Made by a program: the position numbers and the translations under genes. Below are positions 37,653 through 49,324 of a DNA stretch of 64,000 nt, piece by piece (within the stretch, counting starts at the first letter, position 1; each line of letters starts with the position of its first letter). This DNA comes from Ehretia macrophylla (Eukaryota; Streptophyta; Magnoliopsida; Boraginales; Ehretiaceae): positions 156,501 through 220,500 of the forward strand of contig CM075768.1 of assembly GCA_037974665.1 (NCBI GenBank), read 5' to 3'. A model generated the notes under the pieces. The model searched no databases. It was not told the origin of the DNA and saw only the letters and a list, made by a program, of their open reading frames with translations.

Positions 37653-37689
37653 TTCTCCCCCCCTTATAGAAATTTCGTCCTCGAAATTC
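37653..37689 (-). other. B polypurine tract and adjacent hairpin
   Basis: Sense strand: stem AATTTCG/CGAAATT with loop AGGA (37671-37688), then a purine run (AAGGGGGGGAGAA) ending at the LTR. In B this stretch lies within or just after the end of the pol reading frame. Confidence 0.8.
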
Positions 37690-37865
37690 TTACTTGATGT
37701 ACGGAATAGATCTGGGTATTGCTGCTGCATCTGATCTCGTCTCTCCCACGTAGCTTCCTCAATGTCGTGATGCTTCCACAACACCTTAACTATCGGAATC
37801 CTCTTCGACCTCAACTCTCGGTCCATCTGATCTAGAATACGAATCGGACGCTCGTCATAAGTCAA
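37653..37865 (-). pseudogene. pol: B pol part: chromodomain-like tail
   Basis: The minus-strand translation contains RIPIVKVLWKHHDIEEATWERR and QQQYPDLF, the C-terminal block typical of Tekay-type plant chromoviruses. The family is known to use this tail to steer integration to certain chromatin. It follows integrase in the expected order. Confidence 0.85.
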
Positions 37866-37877
37866 ATTCTCTCGAAG

Positions 37878-39000
37878 CTATAACGGCTCTGGCTCAAGAA
37901 TATGAGAAGGATCCGGATTATATTTCCGCAAATTAGACACGTGAAATACATCGTGGACATTAGAGAAGTTCTCCGGTAAAGCCAACCGATATGCCAACTT
38001 ACCAACCCTGCCAGTAATCTCAAACGGCCCAACAAATCTCGGACTCAGCTTTCCACCTTTACCATAACGAGCAAACCCCTTTCGAGGAAACAATCTGAAG
38101 AAAACCCGATCCCCGACTGCAAACTCTAAGTCACTACGACGCTTACCAGCATAACTCTTGAATCTACTCTGCGCCGTAACCATTCTCTGCCTGATCAACT
38201 GAACATTCTCAATCTTCTCAAGAAGTTCTGGCATAATAGTCGGATCAACAGTCTTCATCTCTCCTACCTCGTCCCAATATAAAGGTGAACGGCACTTACG
38301 ACCGTAAAGAGCTGCGAAAGGTGCCATCCCAATAGTAGCTTGATAACTATTGTTATAGGCAAACTCGGCAAGTGGTAGATGTTTCTCCCAGTTCTTCCCG
38401 AAGTCCAGAACACAAGCCCTAAGCATATCTTCCAGAATCTGAATAGTCCGCTCAGACTGACCGTCGGTCTGTGGATGATACGCAGTACTGAAGTTCAACT
38501 GAGTACCTAAGGTCTCCTGAAGTTTCTCCCACAAACGAGAAGTAAATCGAGGATCTCGATCAGAGACAATACTAGATGGAATACCGTGAAGTCTAACAAT
38601 CTGATCCAGATAGAGGTCCGTCAACTTTGTAACCTCATCTCCCATCCTCATTGCAATAAAATGAGCTGTCTTCGTCAAACAATCCACGACAACCCAAACT
38701 GCATCATTACCCCTCGATGATCTAGGCAACCCAGTGACAAAGTCCATCGTAATATGCTCCCATTTCCACTCTAGTATAGCCAACGGCTGAAGCAAACCTG
38801 CAGGTCGTTGATGCTCGGCTTTCACTCTCTGACAAGTCAAACATCTAGACACAAACTAAGCAACCTCTCTCTTCATGTTGTTCTACCAGTAATATTGCTT
38901 CAAATCCCGATACATCTTGGTTCCACCAGGATGAATAGTATATTTAGAATTATGAGCTTCCTCCAGAATACCTCGCCTCAAACTCGGCTCATCGGGAACA
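37878..39000 (-). pseudogene. pol: B pol part: integrase
   Basis: Contains the zinc-binding region (CLTCQRVKAEHQRPAG), the catalytic core (MDFVTGLPRSSRGNDAVWVVV, TAYHPQTDGQSERT, LAEFAYNNSYQA) and the GKGGKLSPRFVGPFEI block of plant integrases, in order. Joins new DNA copies to the host chromosome in living relatives. Well preserved but part of a broken element. Confidence 0.92.
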
Positions 39001-40400
39001 CAAACCCTGTTCCGAAACCGAAGAATACCGTCCTCATGCAGTTTGAAGTCAGACTGATCATCAGTGATCTGATCCTTGATCTTCTGAAGTTTAACATCAA
39101 GTTGCTGAGCTTCCTTGATCTGAGACAATAATAAAGGCTGAATACGGAGATGTGAACACATCACTCCAACCTGAGTCAACTCTGATCTCCAATAACTAAA
39201 CTCCTCAAGAACCTTCCACTTCTTGACAGCCAAACAAGAAATACTAGCCTTCCGGCTGAGAGCATCTGCCACAACATTTGCCTTTCCAGGCAGATAATTG
39301 ATAAGACAATTATAATCTCCAAGAAGCTCCATCCACCTCCGCTGGCGCATATTCAACTCCTTCTGTGAGAACAAGTACTTCAGACTCTTATGATCAGTGC
39401 AAATTTCAAACTTACTTCCCCACAGATAATGACGCCACTTCTTGAGTGCAAAGACAACTGCTGCCAACTCAAGATCATGAGTCGGATAATTTTCTTCATA
39501 AGGCTTCAACTTTCGAGAAGCATAGGCAATAACTCGACCATCCTGCATAAGAACACATCCCAAGCCCTCCTTGGATGCATCACTGTAAATGACCATATTA
39601 TCGGTCCCCTCTGGTAGAGCAAGTACTGGAGCAGTAGTTAACCTCTTTTTCAACTCCTGAAATCCACTCTCACACTTCTCATCCCAATTAAAGATAGTCC
39701 GTTTCTGAGTCAACTTAGATAGTGGCCCCGCAATCTTCGAGAAGTCCTTGAGAAACCTACGGTAATAACCCGCCAAGCCAAGAAAGCTACGGACATCAGT
39801 AATATTCTCCGGCCGCTTCCAAGACATCACCGATTCAATCTTTGTGGGATCCACAGAAATACCGCTCTGTGTAATAACATGGCCAAGAAAAGAAATCCGT
39901 TGCAGCCAAAATTCACATTTGCTGAACTTGGCAAACAACTGATGCTCCTGCAATTTCTCCAATACAAGCCGTAGATGTTTCTCGTGCTCCGATTCAGATT
40001 TAGAATAGACCAAGATATCATCAATAAAAATCACCATGAACTGGTCCAAGTACGGCTGAAAGACTCGATGCATCAAATCCATGAATGCTGCCGGTGCATT
40101 AGTCAAACCAAAGGGCATAACAACAAACTCATAATGCCCATACCGAGTCCTGAAGGCAGACTTCGGAACATCCTCCGTGCGAATCCGAAGCTGATAATAC
40201 CCCTGCCTAAAATCAAATTTAGAATAGACTTTGGCTCCCTGAAGTTGATCAAACAACTCATCAATCAGTGGCAAAGGATATTTATTCTTGATGGTCACCT
40301 GATTCAAACCACGTTAATCAATACACAATCTCAAAGTACCATCCTTCTTCTTCACAAATAAAACAAGAGCTCCCCAAGGTGAAGAACTCTGCTGAATGAA
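38883..40400 (-). pseudogene. pol: B pol part: reverse transcriptase and RNase H
   Basis: The minus-strand translation shows [43 protein letters not shown], the catalytic FIDDILVYS block near 40020, FLGHVIT, then RNase H with [16 protein letters not shown] and [10 protein letters not shown]. Full set of Ty3/gypsy RT/RNase H blocks at normal spacing. Element B is broken but this is its best preserved part. Confidence 0.93.
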
Positions 40401-40424
40401 TCCTTTCTTGAATAACTCCTGTAA

Positions 40425-41294
40425 CTAAGTCTTCAACTCCATCAACTCAGCTGGTGCCATCCGGTACGCCGATTTAGAAATAGGTTGAGTACCGGGAACA
40501 AGATTAATCACAAACTCTATATCCCTCTCTGGCGGCAATCCTGGCAACTCCTCGGGAAATACATTAGGATATTCCTGGATAATAGGGACTTCCTCTAGCT
40601 GTAGCTTATCAGATGGCTTGTTGATCAAATAAGCTAGATAACCCGAACACCCCTTACTTACCAACTTAACGGCTTTAGTTGCTGAGATAACAAAACTCGT
40701 CTTAGCACCCCGGTTACCCGCTACCTCTACTACTGGCTGATCCGGCAAGCGAAATTGTACTACCTTGGTTCTACAGTTCAACTGGGCATCATACTTAGAA
40801 AGCCAATCCATACCCAGAATAACATCATACCCCTGGATAGGAAATAAAATAAGGTCTGAAGGAAAATTATGCCCCTTAACATGTATTATACAATCCTTAC
40901 ATACTAAGCCAGTAACATACTTATCAGTCAAAGAGGTACTAATTTCAACCACATAAGGTAATCTTTCAGGTTGCAGTTTAACACGTTGCACACAAGCAGG
41001 AGTAATGAAAGAATGCGTAGCACCAGAATCAATCAACACTTTAACAAGTTGATCAAGTATAAGGAAGTTACCTTCCACCACTGCAGTCTCCTCAGGCATC
41101 TCCTCTAAGTCAACTGCGTAAGCCCGAGCCTGAACCCGCTGCTGCTGTGGTACACTGCCCGTAGGCCTACCCTGGTAACCCTGAGTCGCTGCCCGACCCT
41201 CAGTCCTCGCATACCTAGGGCAATCCTTCGCCCTATGCTCGATGCTACCACAACCCAAACATGTCCCTGCCTTTACCCTGCAGTCGGACTCCAC
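40425..41294 (-). pseudogene. pol: B gag-pol part: zinc knuckle, protease and linker
   Basis: The minus-strand translation begins with a CCHC zinc knuckle (CLGCGSIEHRAKDCP) that belongs to the nucleocapsid part of gag, then a linker, the aspartic-protease active site DSGATHSF near 41030, VILGMDWLSKYDAQ near 40810 and the acidic linker VFPEELPGLPPERD leading to reverse transcriptase. This is the usual order in plant Ty3/gypsy elements. Confidence 0.9.
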
Positions 41295-41321
41295 ATGCCC
41301 TGGGCACTTGTAGTAATTACA

Positions 41322-42377
41322 CTACGATGATGTGGCACTAACACTGCCCCTAGAAGAACCAGAAGCTAATGAAGCAGCTGATACAGCCTGCTGCTGAGGT
41401 CTCACCACACTAGGCCTGTACTGACCCTGAGACTGGGCTGGCCTATACTGAGTCTGAACCTGATATGGCCTCTGCTGAAACTGAGGCCGATAGTAACTCT
41501 GCTGACCCTGTGGCCTATAAGAACGCTGCTGGGCTAGTGGCCTGTAGACACCCTGCTGTACTGGAGGCCTATATATAACCTGCTGGCCTTGTGGCTGATA
41601 CGGCCTCTTACTAGGCTGACTGGAGACAATCTGATCCCCTTTCCTCTTCTCTAACCTAGAAGCTGAGTCAAAAGTCTCAGTAAAGATATCATAGCGATTC
41701 AGAGCCATTGCATCCTGAATCTCGGGCCTCAATCCCAACATAAATCTACGGGTCTTCTTCTCCTCCACAGCTACAAACTCCGGTGCATACCGGGACAACC
41801 TAGTGAATGTAGCCTCATACTGAGCCACAGTAGAATCCCCCTGTACCAAAGACAAGAACTCAGCCTCTCTCCTCTCCCGTGCAACCCTCGGGACATACTT
41901 ATCCCTAAAAGCAGTCAGAAAGGTATCCCAAACATACGGAACACCCCGGATCTCCCAACTGGCTCTCACAGTGCGCCACCATTCCTCTGCCTCATCATCA
42001 AGAAAATAGACAGCACAAGTCACCTTCCTCTCATTAGTGTACCCGAGAGAATCAAAAATTTTCTCTAACTTACTAATCCGCGACTCGGCCTTCCTATCAT
42101 CAGGCTCTCCCTGAAATCTAGGAGGATAGTACCCTAGAAACTCCTTCATAGTACCTCGATCGTGATTACCACCCTGTACATTCTGTATCTGAGCCTGCAA
42201 CGCCTGAGTCTGAACAGCCTGACCTGCTAACAACTGGGCCTGCCCAGCCATCAAATCTGCAATCCGATCCATTGCTGCCCCTAACCCGACATCACCCCTA
42301 TCACTGCCATGTGCCACATTACCAGGAACCTCATCTACAATCTTGGGCCTACCACGAGTACTCGGTCTACCGGCCAT
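41322..42377 (-). pseudogene. gag: B gag (capsid part)
   Basis: I prefer the start at 42377 (MAGRPSTRGRP) over an in-frame ATG 18 codons upstream, because A's gag has the matching MTGRPRTRGRP start. The frame has a basic N-terminus, a Gln-rich segment, the conserved retrotransposon gag block (YYPPRFQGEPDD, AEEWWRTVRASWE, YEATFTRLSRYAPE, RFMLGLRPEIQDA) and a Gln/Tyr/Pro-rich tail with many YRPQ/QQ repeats before the zinc knuckle. Gag forms the particle in the family. Confidence 0.9.
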
Positions 42378-42655
42378 TCTACTAATCAAAGAGTTAGCAC
42401 AGTTTATAGCACGTAAATAGGTTATATACAACTTTTAACACATAAACAACAAACTCATATAAAGCACATAAATCACATAAGTTTCCATCACATAAGCAAA
42501 TTGATCACATAATCACATAATCACTTAATCATTTAATCATATCAATACATATTTCACTTTTCTTTCTTTTCATACATATTTCATGCTAAGACCATTACCC
42601 ACATTCCGAGAATACCCCGGCTGACAACTAACATGCGCTCTGATACCACTTAAAC
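42378..42655 (-). other. B leader and primer-binding site
   Basis: Region between the 5' LTR and gag. The primer-binding site (sense TGGTATCAGAGC) is at 42637-42648, seven bases from the LTR. The leader then reads like H's (GCCGGGGTATTCTCGGAATG in sense) and holds a TATGTGA-rich stretch (about 42465-42545). Confidence 0.9.
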
Positions 42656-45082
42656 TGTCACGCCCCAACTCGACCCCACCTACGATCAGTCAGGATGCAA
42701 CGGAATTTCGGCAGTATAACGACAGTAAATAGGACACCGAGGTTCCAAACCAACCTCATTAAACATCATACATCCAGCAACTCCTCAATTCAAACAACAA
42801 CATATCCATAATATACAATAATCAGTCTTTGTTATCTGCCTCCGTTCCAACATAACATACAATACCTCAACCTTATCATACATTTCAAAAGTAAGTTGAG
42901 ACACATTTACAACTTAACCATAGACAAAAGAAAACCGCTAAGTTAACATCATTTGGATCATCATCTTTTCAATATCTATTACAATAAGAACCATAAAGCA
43001 TATACAAGTCTATTAAGCTAATATACATGACATTAAACAACATAAAATCATGGATAAGACACAGGAACATATGACTCATCCACGTAAGGCACGTTTTCCA
43101 CATTCTCCTCTTCAGGAGGCACGTACCCGTAATCCTGCTCTGCAACACCTGTAAGCATGCATTAATAGAGAGTGAGCTTATATACATAAGCCCAGTGAGG
43201 ATCCGATAGATCTCGAGCAAGGTCTACTAAACTCCTTGGAATAATCCTTTGAGTCAGTAAACACACAACAACACAAATAATACTATAATCACATAACTAT
43301 ATAAACAAATCAATAAAGGATACTCTATTTGGTGCAGCTCCAAACGCCATCACGATCTCAACCGTTCTTCTTATAACTCCCCATTACTCACGCACCCGAG
43401 GTACTTCACTAGCCCCTCCCTCCATGACACCTCCGTCATGCGAGCTGGAGGTAGCCTATGGCAGTCATGCCGTTATCAACCCGACAGCCCAACGCTGCCC
43501 GAGAGGTGGCACACACATACCAAGACTCCATAATCATCATCAATCAATCAATCAATTGGGAGATCAGCAACGAAAGTGCCCGATTCCTAAATTCAATAAT
43601 AATCAATCAATTGGGAGATCAGCAACGAAAGTGCCCGATTCCCGAACTCAATAATAATCAATCAATCAATTAACTTAGTTAGATGACAAAGTAGGCCATC
43701 TAACCGGACATGCATCATATACACAATTAAACTCTAAATTACTCATCAACAACTCACCATTCAACACTCAAACACAACCCAATCATCTAAAGGCATCGTT
43801 CAAGAAATTAAAGAATGACAACCTAAACTTCTAAAATTCATAACTTACAATCTACTAATCCAAACATTGCCAAATCAGTTTCTATCACTCACCCATACAA
43901 CCTACTACATTAGCCCTCTCGGAAATCCACCATAACACCTCCAAATCATGCCCGATAACCCTAAAACCCTAGGATGTCTTGGCTGGATTTTCCGGATTTT
44001 CACACGAACAATGTAATCGAAAATTCGGCATTACAACAGCGCTAACACGTAATTATCAAGTATTTAGAAATCGACAGTAATCGATTTCGATCAACACAAC
44101 TCATTTAATTCAACTTTGAACATTTTAATCAAAATTAAATACCCGGAAAATAAAAATTATGCTACATCCGACAGAAATTCGTAGTATTAGTATATAACGA
44201 TCCCTAGCATGCAAGGAGCAATAATCTATCATCAGATTTCAATTCTAACGGTTAAATTTTCATTTATGAGCAAAAGTATAAAAATGACATTTTGAGATCT
44301 AGAATTTTTCTCTCACCTTTGATGCGATATAAGCCTAGGAATGCGTGCTATGCGTGCCCAACAAGCAGAATCCAAGTCGGTGCGAAGTTCTACGGACAAA
44401 AACTAGGTTTTTCTTTGAAAAATTGGATTGAAAAGCTTGAAGAAAAGCTTGGCTATTCTCTCATGAACCTCTCGGCCATATGTGTGAAAATGAAGGTGTT
44501 TTTGTGCTTTGCTTGTGTGTGTAGGTGATATAAGCTTCAAAGTCAACATTTTAAATAAAGTCAAAGTTAGTTTAAATTAGTATTTTTGTGTTTTAATGAC
44601 TTTAAACTCATTTTATTGCTCACCAAGGCTCAAAATAATTATGCAACCCCCAAGATATCTCAAGTGGATTATTTTTAGGTGACAAGAATTTTTACAATCC
44701 AACAATTTCACCCACGTCGGCTTAAAACTCGATTTTCGCAAAAGTCGGTGTAAAAACCCTAATAAATTCTTAAGCCGATTTTAAAACCGTTTTCATCAAA
44801 CACAGGTCTATTAAAGTCCGTGGACTAGGTCTAGAAGGGTTAAAAAGACCAGTTTCAAAATTTTAGCGGACGTGTTTCGAAAATACTATTCACTAAAAAT
44901 CGACGATAAAATTTCTGATCCCGTTTTTGATGAAAATTTCATGAATGCACATTTAGCACGTATTAGGAGTATTGACATCAAAATTATAACTTTCTAGGTC
45001 CTATAGCACATAAACAGATCATATGCACGCAAAACGAGGTATAACACGTAAAACGAGATAAGCAGGAAAGTGGGGTTTCACA
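42656..45082 (-). repeat. B 5' LTR (complete, 2427 bp)
   Basis: TGTCACGCCCC...GGGGTTTCACA as written. Contains the hairpin (43174-43193), an ACAG|G site (about 43149, minus), a donor-like AAAG|GTGAGA (about 44316, minus), CATGAC-N6-GTCATG (about 43424-43441) and the doubled 55-bp unit (43551-43660). Small + strand open frames in it are antisense and not taken as genes. Confidence 0.93.
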
Positions 45083-45444
45083 AAGGTGACCTTCCGCTCA
45101 TCGGTATAATCAAGAGGGTCAAAAATCTTCTCCACCTTACTAATCCACGCCTCAGCTTTCCGATCGTCCGGCTCCCCCTGAAACCGCGGTGGATAATACC
45201 CTAAAAACTCTTTCAGTGTACCACGACCGTGGTACCCACCTTGTGCGTTCAGTAACTGATTCTGCAATGCCTGAGTTTGAACAGCCTGCCCTGCTAGTAA
45301 TGGTGCCTGACAGGCCATGATCTCGTTCATCCTATCAAAAGCTGCACCAATACGATCCTCACCCCTAACTTGGCCTGGTGCCATATTTCTCGGAACCACA
45401 TCAGTGACCTCAGGCCTACCTCTGGTCCTCGGTCTTCCAGTCAT
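45083..45444 (-). pseudogene. gag: A gag remnant, N-terminal part
   Basis: Minus-strand frame starting MTGRPRTRGRPEV at 45444 and running to the B insertion, with the conserved YYPPRFQGEPDDRKAEAWISKVEKIF block. Clearly related to B's gag start. The other part of this gag is at 22132-23047. Confidence 0.9.
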
Positions 45445-45738
45445 TCTACTAATCAAAGAGTTAGCATAGGTTATAGCACATAAGCAAACTATGAACAACT
45501 ATTAGCACATAAACAACAAACTCATATAAAGCACATAAATCACTTAAGTATCAATTACATAAACAAATTAATCACATAAGCACTAAATCACATAAGCATT
45601 AAATCACATAATCACTTAACCATATTAACACATAGTTCACTTTTCTTTCACTTCATACATACTTTCATGCTAAGACCATTACCCACATTCCGAGAATACC
45701 TCGGCTGACAGCAAACATGTGCTCTGATACCACTTAAA
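45445..45738 (-). other. A leader and primer-binding site
   Basis: The primer-binding site (sense TGGTATCAGAGC) is at 45721-45732. The leader is close to B's and includes TATGTGA-like repeats at about 45510-45640. No gene. Confidence 0.88.
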
Positions 45739-46517
45739 TGTCACGCCCCAACTCGACCCCACCTACGATCAGTCAGAACGCAACGGAATTTCGGCAGTAT
45801 AACGACAGTAATTAGGACACTGAGGCTCTAAACCAACCTCTTAGAATATCATACAATCAAACTCCTCAATTAAAATTAACAACATACAACATAGCCATAT
45901 TATACACTAATCATTCTTCAACATTCCAATCATAGTTATATGCCCATGTTCCAACATAATACATTAACTGAACATACCTTTCAAAATAGATTATAATCTA
46001 ACTTAGCAACCCGATCATAGTCAAAAGAGAGACTATTAAGTTAGTAACAACTAGTTCATTATCTTTACTACAACTTGTACATCATAAACTATGAAGTAAA
46101 TAAAAGTCAATTAGAATAATATACAAGACTATAAGGTATACAACATCTCTAACATCAAGGACAAGACTCTGGCACATAGGACTCGTCCACATATGGCACA
46201 TTCTCAGCTTCCTGAGGCATTACCCGTAATCTTGCTCAATAACACTTGTAAGAATGCAATAATAGAGAGTGAGCTTATATAAAACAAGCTCAGTGAGGAT
46301 CCGATAGATCTCTAACAATATTTACTATACTCCTTGGAAATGATCCTTTGAGCAGTAAACACATAATAAAACATCAATAACAATATAACACATAACTATA
46401 ATGACCAATCAATAAAGGATACTCTAGTTGGTGTAGCTCCAAACGCCATCACGATCTCAACCATTCTTCTTGTAACTCCCCATTACTCACGCACCTGAGG
46501 TACCTCACTAGCCTCGC
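45739..46517 (-). repeat. A 5' LTR, first part
   Basis: TGTCACGCCCCAACTCG onward, matching 2175-2960. Hairpin at 46271-46291 (GAGCTT/AAGCTC). Ends with CTCGC (46513-46517), the left target duplication of D; the LTR resumes at 49325. Confidence 0.9.
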
Positions 46518-49319
46518 TGTGATAATAGCATTTGACTGCATTTAGTTAAATGTTTAATTAGTTAAATCAACCAATTTGCACTATTTTAATATTTCTCTTG
46601 AAAGCATTTAGTAATTGTATATTGAATAATTAAAAGATTATTATCTATTTCTATTAATTATAGTAATTGAATTTATTTTCTTGTATTTAATTAAGTGTCA
46701 TCTTAAATGTTAATATTTAATTGCACTTGATTACATGTTTGTATTTATTTGTTCATTCGTATTTTGGTATTAACTTCATAATTCTTTAAAATATTCTAGG
46801 AATAGTTAAATTAATTATTTTTAAATGAATATTGATTATTTTGATTGTTTTGATTATTTTAATAATCGATTTTAATTGTCTTGCATTAAAATCACTCGGT
46901 TTTCAAATAAATGGGAAAAGTAACTCCGAGTCGGAGTGAATTTTAAACTATTCTACTAATTTACTTTTCAAAAAAATTAAAATTTTATATTATTGGTCAT
47001 CACTTTATTAACGATCGTTTATTGACCGTTCAATCGTAGCATTTCGAAAATGAAAGTTAGAAGAATAATTCTCGGATTCCGTAAATAATGTTTCTAGTTT
47101 AAATTAGCTAGTTTTAGTCGGTTTTCATAAAAATTGCATTGCTCTAACTTGAATTGGATTAAATGGCATCAAAATATGCTTATTTGACCAATTTTAACTT
47201 AAGCTTGACCTTGCAAAAGACCAAAATGCCCTTTGTCACCTTTTAAATAATAAAACAAGGCTAAAATAATAAAAAAAACAAATTTCAAAATGCCTAAATT
47301 GTCCTTCTCATGGTCGAATCCACCAAGGAGGAAAAGAAATAGTTTTTGCTTTCATTTTCTTCTACAATTGTACGTGGAATTGCTCGGGGGTCGTGGCTCG
47401 GGTCCTTGCGGGTCTTGGTCTTCAATCTCTGTGAGGGTTTTCACGCTTTTGTGCATATTATATGAAAGTTGATTTTTGATTCAAATTTTTAGATTTGATA
47501 TTTAATGCGTTATAATGCTTGGAATTTATTGGAAATGCTTCTTTAGGGTTCGTAGAGCATTGCTTGATAGTTATTTAACAATTTTTATGGCTGAAACTGC
47601 GTATTTGAAATTGGGGAAGAATAATAAATAGTGAATTATGAATAGTAAACCCTAGAATTTTAGATTTTGATCCGAATTGCGATTTCTTGATTTGGATAGG
47701 TACCATTAATGATAGAAAGATAAAATGTGCAATAAAAACGGATCGACCTTTGTTAAAATTAGAAATTAGACAAAGAAACGTAAAGGGGCCATTTGACCAA
47801 AAGTTGATCGTGCTCGAATTGAGATGGGGGTTTTGCTATTGAGGGCATGGAAGCACTTTTGGCGCTGTTGTGGCGTTGATTGAGTGACCGGTTAGCATAG
47901 CTGTAGTTCAAACGCAGTAGGTGGACTTTCAGGCCTTGGGTGAGAAAGTGAAGTTTAGTGAATATAGTGAAACCTGAGTGAATGTAGTGAAATCGGTTTC
48001 TTAATCCCGTAGCTCGTTTGCTCGTAATTACCTTTGGAAGTTAGGGATTGAATAGTGATATTTGTAGTTTTCGTGTTTGAACTACTGTTACTTGTTTAAT
48101 TGGTGTTATTGTTGCTATTAAAGATAGTTATACTTTAAAAGTTAATTGAATGCTAGTATTGATTGTAAATGCTTGATATCTCGTTTATCGTCTCTAATCT
48201 GTATTGTTGTGCTATCGCTTGTTTATCGCCTTGTATCGTGTCTTGCATTGCATAGTGTCAGGTGCGTGAGTGATGGGCCTCTCTGGGTAGTCTCGGGCTG
48301 CCAGTGTTGGTTGCTCTAGCTCCGTGTCCTATTCCCGTTCTCGCTTAGGTTGCCTCCCAGGGAGATTTTGGGTCGTAGAATTGATGGATACTTCCGGGGT
48401 ATTCCAAACTGAAGTTATAAGGTGGTTGCGCTTATTGTCATCGTTGTCAACATCAAGCTCGAGATTGATGTATCGCTTGTGAAATGGTATATTGCTCGTA
48501 TGAGTGAACCATAGCCTTCAGAGTGTGGTATAGCTTTGAATGGTTGTGTTAATGCTTTCATTAATTGCTTATTATATTGTCGTTTGTATTGAATGCTTTC
48601 TTATTGACTTTATTGCTTAACTGTGTCTATTTGCATTGCACAACTTTCTTTCTCTCCACCTCAATATCTGTCTCGCCCTCACTGAGTATACGTGTTGTGT
48701 ATACTCACTCCTCACCACCATATTTCAGGAAATGCCTTGTTAGCTGGAAAGTTCGTGGTTGCGTGAAAGATCATGCTTGAAGAGTTGTCTTGTGTGCTAT
48801 GTGGCTTGAGTTGTCAAAGATGCAAAGATGTTTGTTCGTGTGTTGTTTGTATTTATTGTCAAAAAAAATGTAATTTAAGTTTTACTAGGTTATTGAAGTG
48901 ATTTGAAAAGCTAGCTTATGTATTTAGTTAGTATAGTTTAAATTCAATGCATATTTGTAATGTCCAAAGGAAAAGAGTTAGAATGGTCTGATAGTCTAAC
49001 TTATGAAATAGGTTAGTATGGTTTAATTGTCAAGCATGAATGTACTTGTAAAAGATGTGAGGAGGTAGGTTAGTCTGGAAACTGGAAATGTATATTTGCT
49101 TGTGAGTGCTTGTTAAGAACAAGGCTGGGATGGCCTTGAGGTGGTTGAATGTTTGGACATGGTATTGGTCCACTTATATACCGTCGCAGGTTTGCTTTTT
49201 ACCTAGAAACAGGGGATACTCCGTCCGTTTTCCCTAAAAATTATGCTCGGGTTTGGATTTGGGTTGTGAATAGATTGATTGATAGAACTCCCGGTCTCGA
49301 GAGGGATCGGGGTGCTACA
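46518..49319 (+). mobile_element. D: solo LTR of a distinct family, inserted in A's right LTR
   Basis: 2802 bp, TGTGATAATAGC...GATCGGGGTGCTACA, flanked by exact CTCGC duplications (46513-46517 and 49320-49324). No interior. The last 150 bases resemble the C/E LTR ends, but the start does not, so it is a separate family. It has a hairpin at 48684-48706, CAGG at 48726-48729 and donor-like CTCT|GTGAGG at about 47430. Open frames at 47290-47472 and 48565-48780 resemble no known protein. Confidence 0.9.
48684..48706 (+). promoter_or_regulatory. LTR hairpin with downstream CAG|G (D copy)
   Basis: Perfect 8-bp stem GAGTATAC/GTATACTC with a 7-base loop, preceded by CCTCACT and followed by TTTCAG|G. 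Its stem bases differ from those of all other families here yet pair fully. Confidence 0.65.
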
Positions 49320-49324
49320 CTCGC

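Larger units (their letters stand above)
23048..45082 (-). mobile_element. Element B: young Tekay-type chromovirus, nearly whole apart from H, inserted in A's gag
   Basis: B reads on the minus strand. Left (3') LTR: 23048-23436 and 35927-37652. Interior: 37653-42655. Right (5') LTR: 42656-45082 (2427 bp). The target duplication AAGGT is exact at 23043-23047 and 45083-45087. The interior has leader, gag, protease, reverse transcriptase, RNase H, integrase and chromodomain-like tail, with only a handful of lesions (about five). I counted about 22 differences in 1.4 kb of LTR-LTR alignment, near 1.6 percent. With a grass-like LTR substitution rate this would be around half a million to one million years; the rate for this plant is unknown. 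H is inserted in the left LTR. Confidence 0.93.

Noticed and set aside
48565-48780. D's 71-residue + strand frame considered as a host exon
   Set aside because: It sits wholly inside a solo LTR with exact target duplications and overlaps the LTR hairpin; no similarity to a known protein is visible.
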